The notes beneath the pieces are model-generated. The model did not search any database. It was not told the DNA's origin and saw only the letters and a list, made by a program, of their open reading frames with translations. Below are positions 6,497 through 11,825 of a stretch of 11,825 bases of DNA, piece by piece. The translations under genes and the position numbers were made by a program. How positions within the stretch are numbered: position 1 is the stretch's first letter; each line of letters starts with the position of its first letter. The stretch is from Bacteroidales bacterium. Lineage in GTDB: Bacteria > Bacteroidota > Bacteroidia > Bacteroidales > B18-G4. The DNA is taken from contig JAGLEK010000345.1 in assembly GCA_023145125.1 (NCBI GenBank), positions 1-11,825 of the forward strand. The letters are read 5' to 3'.

Positions 6497-9400
6497 ATGA
6501 AAAGAAACATTATGCCTAATATTATTGCAAAGCTGGTTTTATCTGTGCTTTCACTTGCCTTGATCCTTTCGGTAAATGCAAAGGATATCGTCGTAAACGA
6601 AAATGGCAATACAAGTATTGAGGTGAGCCTTAATACTTATCAGCAGTTAAACTTCAGTAGTTCTATGGATGTGATCAGGGCCTATAAGGTTCAAACTGAA
6701 ATGGGGGTCTTTACAGAGTTGAGTGTTTTTGGATATTCAGCAAGTATAATTCCCGGTGATCCGAAGCTGCCGGTAAACAGGAAGCTCATCGAAATCCCCT
6801 TCGGGGCAACACCGGAAGTACGCCTTATCAACTATAAGGTTGAAGAATTCAATCTGGCAGACCTGGGCATTCAATATCCTGTAATGCCTGCACAACCACC
6901 TGCACCTAAAGATGGTTCCTATGTTCCGTTTGAATATAATGAAGCTGCCTACAGCCATGATGCATATACTTCGCAAGAACTTGTGTCGGTTGAAGTGCTG
7001 GGTGTAATGCGTGGCCTCCGTGTTGCCAGGCTTGACATTGCTCCGGTTCAATACAATCCCGTAACGGGAATGATCAGGGTTTATACAGAGATCGAAGCTG
7101 AGATAGTATTCAGCGGTGCTGATGTAATGACCACTCTGGATGAAAAAATGAAAAATGAGGCTCCTTACTTCCGTTCAGCCGGGGCCAGCCTTCTCAATTA
7201 TAAGCGTGTCCAAACATCAGGCAGGGATACCATCACGAAATACCCTGTGAAGTTTGTGATCATATCTGACCGTATGTTCGAAACGCAGCTTCAGCCATAT
7301 ATCGAATGGAAAACTAAAAAAGGTTTTACAGTTGTTGTAGGCTACACTGATGAAGCTGCCGTGGGTAATACCACCAATTCTATTAAAACATTTCTTCAAG
7401 ATCTTTACGATGCCGGTACCCCTGCTGACCCTGCACCATCATTCGTGCTGTTTGTGGGTGATGTTGCCCAGGTCCCTGCCTGGAGTGGAAGCGCCGGAGG
7501 GCATGTGACCGACCTGAAGTATGTTGAATATACCGGCGATTATTTTCCGGAAGTATATTACGGAAGATGGTCAGCCAACAATACTAGTGAACTGCAACCA
7601 CAGATTGATAAAACCCTGCAGTATGAACAATATACCATGCCGGATCCGGCCTACCTGGATGAAGTGGTAATGGTAGCAGGAATGGACGGCGGACATGGTA
7701 ATGACTGGGGTAATGGCCAGATCAATTATGGCACAGAGAATTATTTCAACCTTGCCCATGGGCTGACCTCACATACATACCTGTATCCGGAATCCGGGAG
7801 TCATTCTGCTGATATCATCCAGAATATCAGTGATGGCGTTTCCTTCGGGAACTACACAGCCCACTGTTCATCCAATGGATGGGCTGATCCTTCTTTTACA
7901 ATCTCAGACATTTCCGGCCTGCAGAATCAGGATGAATATTGTGTGCTGATCGGCAACTGCTGTTCATCAAATGAATTTGACAATAATTGCTTCGGAGAAG
8001 CTATTCTCCGGGCTGAAAACAAGGGTGCTGTTGGATATATCGGCGGAACCAACTCTACCTACTGGGATGAGGATTATTACTTTGGCGTTGGGGTAGGTGC
8101 AATTACAGAAGATCCTCCTTTATATTCGGAAACTACCCTTGGTAACTATGATCGTGTTTTTCATGATCATGGTGAGCCATGGGAAGACTGGTATACTACT
8201 ACCTACCAGATGATCTTTGCAGGCAACCTTGCCGTAACCGAGGGCTCACCCTCATCAGCAGAATACTATTGGGAGATCTACAGTGTTATGGGTGATCCGT
8301 CTGTTATGTGCTACATGGGTGTACCACATGTTCTCAGTGTAAGCCACGATCCCTTTATGCCGATTGGAGCAACTTCATTTACTGTAACGACAGAACCATA
8401 TGCCTATGTAGGTATTTCAAAAGATGGTATCCTCCATGGAGCTGCACTGGCAGATGATGCCGGTATTGCCGTTGTGACACTGGTTCCCATCCCGGATCCC
8501 GGCGATGCTGATGTAGTGGTTACCAAACAAAATGGCCAGCCATATATCGGTACCGTGCTGGTTAACAATCCTTCAGGGCCTTATATTACGCTCAACGATT
8601 TTACTGCAAACGACCCAACAGGAAATAATAACGGATTGGTAGATTATGGTGAAACAATCAGCCTTGATGTGACCCTTGAGAACCTGGGATCAGATGATGC
8701 CAATGATGTTACTGCTATTCTTTCAACAACTGATGCGTACATCACCATTATTGATGATCAGGCAGCATGGGGGACGATCGTGGCAGGTGCTACCTCAATC
8801 CAGATTGATGCATACAGCTTTGATGTTGATGCCGTTATTCCCGACCAGCACCTTGCCAACTTCGACCTGAACATTACCGGAACCGGAAAGGAAAACTGGT
8901 ATTCTTCTTTTGGCATTGTCCTCAATGCACCGGTTTTTGCATTGAGCTATCCTACCGTGGATGATTCTCAGGGAGGAAATGGAAATGGCCGCCTCGACCC
9001 GGGTGAAACAGCTGATATCATTGTCCCAATACTTAATGACGGTCACTGTGATGCAGCAAATGCTGAAGCTGTCTTAAGCAGCACAAGCACCGATATCGTG
9101 ATCAATAACGGGAATGCCAGCATTGCTGTTATTGCAATTGGCGAAACAGAAAATGCAGTTTTCAATATTACAGTTGATGATGATATAGCCCCGGGAACAT
9201 CCGTTCCCTTCGAATTTTATGTAGATGCCGAAGGTTATACTGCAGAGCTTGATTTCTTCTTTGTAGCAGGCCAGATACCTGTCCTGGTGCTCGACCTTGA
9301 TCCGAATTACAGTTCTGGATTGGTGATGAATAATTGCCTTAGCAGCCTGAGCGTCGGTGCTGAATATGTAACCACCATGCCGGATGATCTTGAATTATAT

Positions 9401-10162
9401 TCTTCTGTTTTTGTTTGCCTTGGCATATACAGTGCTAATCATGTGCTGTCATCAGCAGAAGGTCAGGAGTTGGCTGATTATCTGGACGCAGGGGGAAACC
9501 TTTATATGGAGGGTGGTGATACCTGGTACTATGATGATCAAACAGCTGTACATCCAATGTTCGGGATTACCGGTACCGAAGATGGAGGTGCCGACCTGGG
9601 CACTTTGCTTGGTCAGGACGGAACATTCACTGAAGGGATAACCTATACCTATAGTGGTGAGAATAACTATATCGACCGCATTACTCCTAATGGAGGTGCT
9701 TTCACCATCTTTAATAACCAGGCACCTTCCTATGGTACGGGTGTTGCAAATATTGGCACTACATACAGATCTATCGGTTGTTCACACGAATTTGGTGGCA
9801 TGCAGGACGGAACTTTCACAAAAGACTACCTGATGTACAAATACCTTGAATTCTTTGGAATTGATGCAGTCTGGGTTGGCGTGGATGAAATATCCTTGAC
9901 CGACAACGCGATCAGCATCTTTCCGAACCCTGTAAATAATGTTGCAAATATCCATGTTCGCATTGCGGAAGCAGGTTTTCTCAGCATAGTTGTATATAAC
10001 AGCACCGGACAGAAAATCTCAGGTTTGGCTGAAAACCAAAATCTTGATGCCGGTGAACATATGTTTGAATTCGATGCATCGGCACTGCCCGGTGGCATAT
10101 ATTATTGTGTGCTTTCATCAGGAGATCAGAAGATCAGCAAAAAAATTGTAGTTATTAAATAA
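6497..10162 (+). CDS. Lys-gingipain (Kgp)-like C25 cysteine protease with T9SS sorting domain
   Basis: The 1221-residue protein is a secreted gingipain-family protease. It has a signal peptide (1-28, probable cleavage after VNA), a C25 propeptide (about 29-245), and a catalytic domain (about 250-608). An Ig-like domain (about 609-693) and two related repeats (about 694-805 and 811-925, sharing NGxG-L-D-x-GET) follow. Next are an amidotransferase-like domain (about 927-1125) and a type A T9SS sorting domain (about 1139-1221, FPNP at 1142). Catalytic residues by alignment to Kgp from memory are Asp397, His456 (NYTAH) and Cys489 (GNCC). Lys-pocket residues Thr454 and Asp526 (YWDEDYY) are kept, so cleavage after Lys is likely. 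The residue after the catalytic His is Cys457, where Gly is usual. Arg243-Asp244 could be the maturation site. It should be exported and attached to the cell surface. A second C25 gene starts 20 nt later. The start is set by the promoter at 6428-6456. Confidence 0.93.
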   Translation: MKRNIMPNIIAKLVLSVLSLALILSVNAKDIVVNENGNTSIEVSLNTYQQLNFSSSMDVIRAYKVQTEMGVFTELSVFGYSASIIPGDPKLPVNRKLIEIPFGATPEVRLINYKVEEFNLADLGIQYPVMPAQPPAPKDGSYVPFEYNEAAYSHDAYTSQELVSVEVLGVMRGLRVARLDIAPVQYNPVTGMIRVYTEIEAEIVFSGADVMTTLDEKMKNEAPYFRSAGASLLNYKRVQTSGRDTITKYPVKFVIISDRMFETQLQPYIEWKTKKGFTVVVGYTDEAAVGNTTNSIKTFLQDLYDAGTPADPAPSFVLFVGDVAQVPAWSGSAGGHVTDLKYVEYTGDYFPEVYYGRWSANNTSELQPQIDKTLQYEQYTMPDPAYLDEVVMVAGMDGGHGNDWGNGQINYGTENYFNLAHGLTSHTYLYPESGSHSADIIQNISDGVSFGNYTAHCSSNGWADPSFTISDISGLQNQDEYCVLIGNCCSSNEFDNNCFGEAILRAENKGAVGYIGGTNSTYWDEDYYFGVGVGAITEDPPLYSETTLGNYDRVFHDHGEPWEDWYTTTYQMIFAGNLAVTEGSPSSAEYYWEIYSVMGDPSVMCYMGVPHVLSVSHDPFMPIGATSFTVTTEPYAYVGISKDGILHGAALADDAGIAVVTLVPIPDPGDADVVVTKQNGQPYIGTVLVNNPSGPYITLNDFTANDPTGNNNGLVDYGETISLDVTLENLGSDDANDVTAILSTTDAYITIIDDQAAWGTIVAGATSIQIDAYSFDVDAVIPDQHLANFDLNITGTGKENWYSSFGIVLNAPVFALSYPTVDDSQGGNGNGRLDPGETADIIVPILNDGHCDAANAEAVLSSTSTDIVINNGNASIAVIAIGETENAVFNITVDDDIAPGTSVPFEFYVDAEGYTAELDFFFVAGQIPVLVLDLDPNYSSGLVMNNCLSSLSVGAEYVTTMPDDLELYSSVFVCLGIYSANHVLSSAEGQELADYLDAGGNLYMEGGDTWYYDDQTAVHPMFGITGTEDGGADLGTLLGQDGTFTEGITYTYSGENNYIDRITPNGGAFTIFNNQAPSYGTGVANIGTTYRSIGCSHEFGGMQDGTFTKDYLMYKYLEFFGIDAVWVGVDEISLTDNAISIFPNPVNNVANIHVRIAEAGFLSIVVYNSTGQKISGLAENQNLDAGEHMFEFDASALPGGIYYCVLSSGDQKISKKIVVIK

Positions 10163-10182
10163 TTAAGATAACCCCCATTCTT

Positions 10183-11825
10183 ATGAAAAACATTCTAATC
10201 TTATTGCTTATTGCACTTTTCGGTGCTTCATCTGCCTACGCTTACGACGGCTATGAAGTAAATTTCAACCGGGAAGCAGATACCTATCAGCTTGAATTTA
10301 ACCTGGGCGAGGTAACAATATCTGAAGTTACGATCAACGGCCGGACATTTTCAATAATTGATTTCGAAGGCTCTATTGTTACAAAGAAAACAGGCTTTGC
10401 CGAACTGCCTTATGTTCATGCAGCCGTAATGTTGGAAGCCGATAACAATATAGATCTGCAGTTCAGTGGAAATGATTTTATCGAGTATCAGCTTGATCAC
10501 CCGCTGCTTCCTTCACGTGGAGTCATCTACAGAGACCAGGATCCATCAACAATTCCTTATGTGATCGATCCCAAATCAATCATTAATGGCTGGTATCCCG
10601 GCGATCTGGCAGGCAACACGGAGCCCTATATCTTAAGGGACGTCAGGGGGACAAACGTTTACGTTTATCCTTTTCAATACAATGCACAGAAGAATGTCCT
10701 CCGGGTATACAATACTGTAAGCGTAACGCTTGCCGATAAGGTAACTCCTGCGGTAAATCCTCTGGAGCAACAGGACAATACCATTCAGTATGAAATGGAT
10801 GCCATCTATTCTTCCATCTTTGTTAACTATGAGGATAACAGCGACGACCTTACAATTGGAGAGATGGGCGACATCCTTGTGATATGTACAGACCGGGATG
10901 AATCAGCCATGGATCCTTATATCGCATGGAAAAGGGAAAAAGGTTACCTGGTGACCAAAGAAGTTGTTGCTGCAGGCACCAATGTCAACAGCCTTGTTGA
11001 GAGTGCCTACGCCGCAAACAATGACTTGCTGTATGTACAGCTTGTCGGTGATTGGTCGGATATCAAGTGCAATACACTCAGCAGCGGTTCTCCTATGGAT
11101 CCGCAGGTTGGATGTGTAATTGGAACTGATGAAGTGCCTGATATCAGTGTTGGACGTTTTTCTGCAGAGAATCCAACGCATGTAACAACACAGGTTGATA
11201 AAGTGATCAACTTTGAAAAACTTCCTGACATGGGTGCTGACTGGTACAAAACGGCCACAGGCATCGGTTCCAACCAGGGACCGGGCGATGATGGCGAATT
11301 GGATTATGAGCACCTTGATGTGATCTTCAATGATAAACTGGATCCTTTTACATACGAAGCCTTCAATGGTATATATGATCCCAGCGGTTCAATTGGTGAT
11401 GTGAATGCTGCCGTGAATGGTGGAACCAGTGTGATCAATTATTGCGGTCATGGCTCTCCCACTTCCTGGGGATCGACAGGTTTTAGTAATAGTAACGTAG
11501 CCTCATTATCAAATGGCAACATGACTCCTTGGATCGTTTCCGTTGCCTGTAACAATGGCGACTTTCATACCGGAACCTGCTTTGCCGAGGCATGGTTGCG
11601 CAAGGATGGCGGAGGTGCAGTAATGTTCCTTGGCGCATCCATCAGCCAGCCCTGGGATCCGCCAATGCGTGGGCAGGACTACTTTGCCGATATGTTTACC
11701 GGAGGTTATGACTATTCAGCACATTCAGGACAAAATGGGATCAACACAACTGAAGGCAGAACCACCCTGGGGGCAATTATTTTCAACGGACTGGTACTCA
11801 TGACCACCGAATCAGGAGGCTCCTC
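10183..11825 (+). CDS. Arg-gingipain (Rgp)-like C25 cysteine protease, 3' end beyond window
   Basis: Reading from the ATG at 10183 gives 547 codons, open to the window edge. A signal peptide (1-20, probable cleavage after AYA) is followed by a propeptide (about 21-227) and a C25 catalytic domain from about 228. NYCGHGS carries His423 and VACNNGDF carries Cys456, 33 residues apart as in RgpB. Asp374 (GELDYEH), Trp491 and Met495 (PWDPPMRGQD) align from memory with the RgpB Arg-pocket residues Asp163, Trp284 and Met288, suggesting cleavage after Arg. The residue aligned with RgpB Glu152 appears to be Gln365. No Lys or Arg occurs between residues 187 and 237, across the pro-domain junction. The 20-nt spacing from the Kgp-like gene, with no promoter or terminator between, indicates one transcript. 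A C-terminal sorting domain is expected past the edge but cannot be seen. Confidence 0.93.
   Translation, partial: MKNILILLLIALFGASSAYAYDGYEVNFNREADTYQLEFNLGEVTISEVTINGRTFSIIDFEGSIVTKKTGFAELPYVHAAVMLEADNNIDLQFSGNDFIEYQLDHPLLPSRGVIYRDQDPSTIPYVIDPKSIINGWYPGDLAGNTEPYILRDVRGTNVYVYPFQYNAQKNVLRVYNTVSVTLADKVTPAVNPLEQQDNTIQYEMDAIYSSIFVNYEDNSDDLTIGEMGDILVICTDRDESAMDPYIAWKREKGYLVTKEVVAAGTNVNSLVESAYAANNDLLYVQLVGDWSDIKCNTLSSGSPMDPQVGCVIGTDEVPDISVGRFSAENPTHVTTQVDKVINFEKLPDMGADWYKTATGIGSNQGPGDDGELDYEHLDVIFNDKLDPFTYEAFNGIYDPSGSIGDVNAAVNGGTSVINYCGHGSPTSWGSTGFSNSNVASLSNGNMTPWIVSVACNNGDFHTGTCFAEAWLRKDGGGAVMFLGASISQPWDPPMRGQDYFADMFTGGYDYSAHSGQNGINTTEGRTTLGAIIFNGLVLMTTESGGS

Noticed and set aside
10903..11313. 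136-codon open frame on the minus strand
   Set aside because: It is antisense to the Rgp-like catalytic domain, which is clearly the coding strand.

Overview
The window looks like chromosomal DNA from a Bacteroidota bacterium, probably a Bacteroidales or Marinilabiliales relative (inference). The reasons are a C-terminal type IX secretion (T9SS) sorting domain, gingipain-family (C25) proteases, -7 elements of the form TAnnTTTG upstream of three genes, and starts without clear Shine-Dalgarno sequences.

Layout. (1) Positions 1-1679, minus strand: a sigma-54-dependent response regulator (REC, AAA+, Fis-type HTH) followed 3 nt later by a histidine-phosphotransfer (Hpt) protein that runs off the left edge. 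The order resembles the luxO-luxU phosphorelay pair. (2) Positions 1680-1919: divergent intergenic region with a Bacteroidota-type promoter for the plus-strand genes. (3) Positions 1920-4725: a membrane-anchored PHP-like protein and, 1 nt downstream, a GT39/ArnT-like polytopic glycosyltransferase. (4) Positions 4726-4774: a short gap built almost entirely of a degenerate 7-bp tandem repeat that runs into the -7 element of rbfA. (5) Positions 4775-6351: rbfA and a LolC/LolE-type ABC permease starting at TTG. (6) Positions 6428-11825: a well-formed promoter and two adjacent C25 proteases. The first is complete (1221 aa) and resembles lysine gingipain Kgp, with a T9SS sorting domain. The second, cut by the window edge, resembles arginine gingipain RgpB.

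The most interesting feature is the protease pair. By alignment from memory, the first protein keeps the Kgp triad and Lys-pocket residues (Asp397, His456, Cys489, Thr454, Asp526). The second keeps the RgpB catalytic His/Cys and Arg-pocket residues (His423, Cys456, Asp374, Trp491, Met495). A Lys-type and an Arg-type secreted protease would then be made from one transcript, whereas in Porphyromonas gingivalis kgp and the rgp genes are at separate loci. Each also departs from the classic enzymes: Cys instead of Gly after the catalytic His in the first, and Gln where RgpB has Glu152 in the second. The second also lacks any Lys or Arg across its pro-domain/catalytic junction.

No RNA genes, IS elements, CRISPR arrays or convincing terminators were seen.
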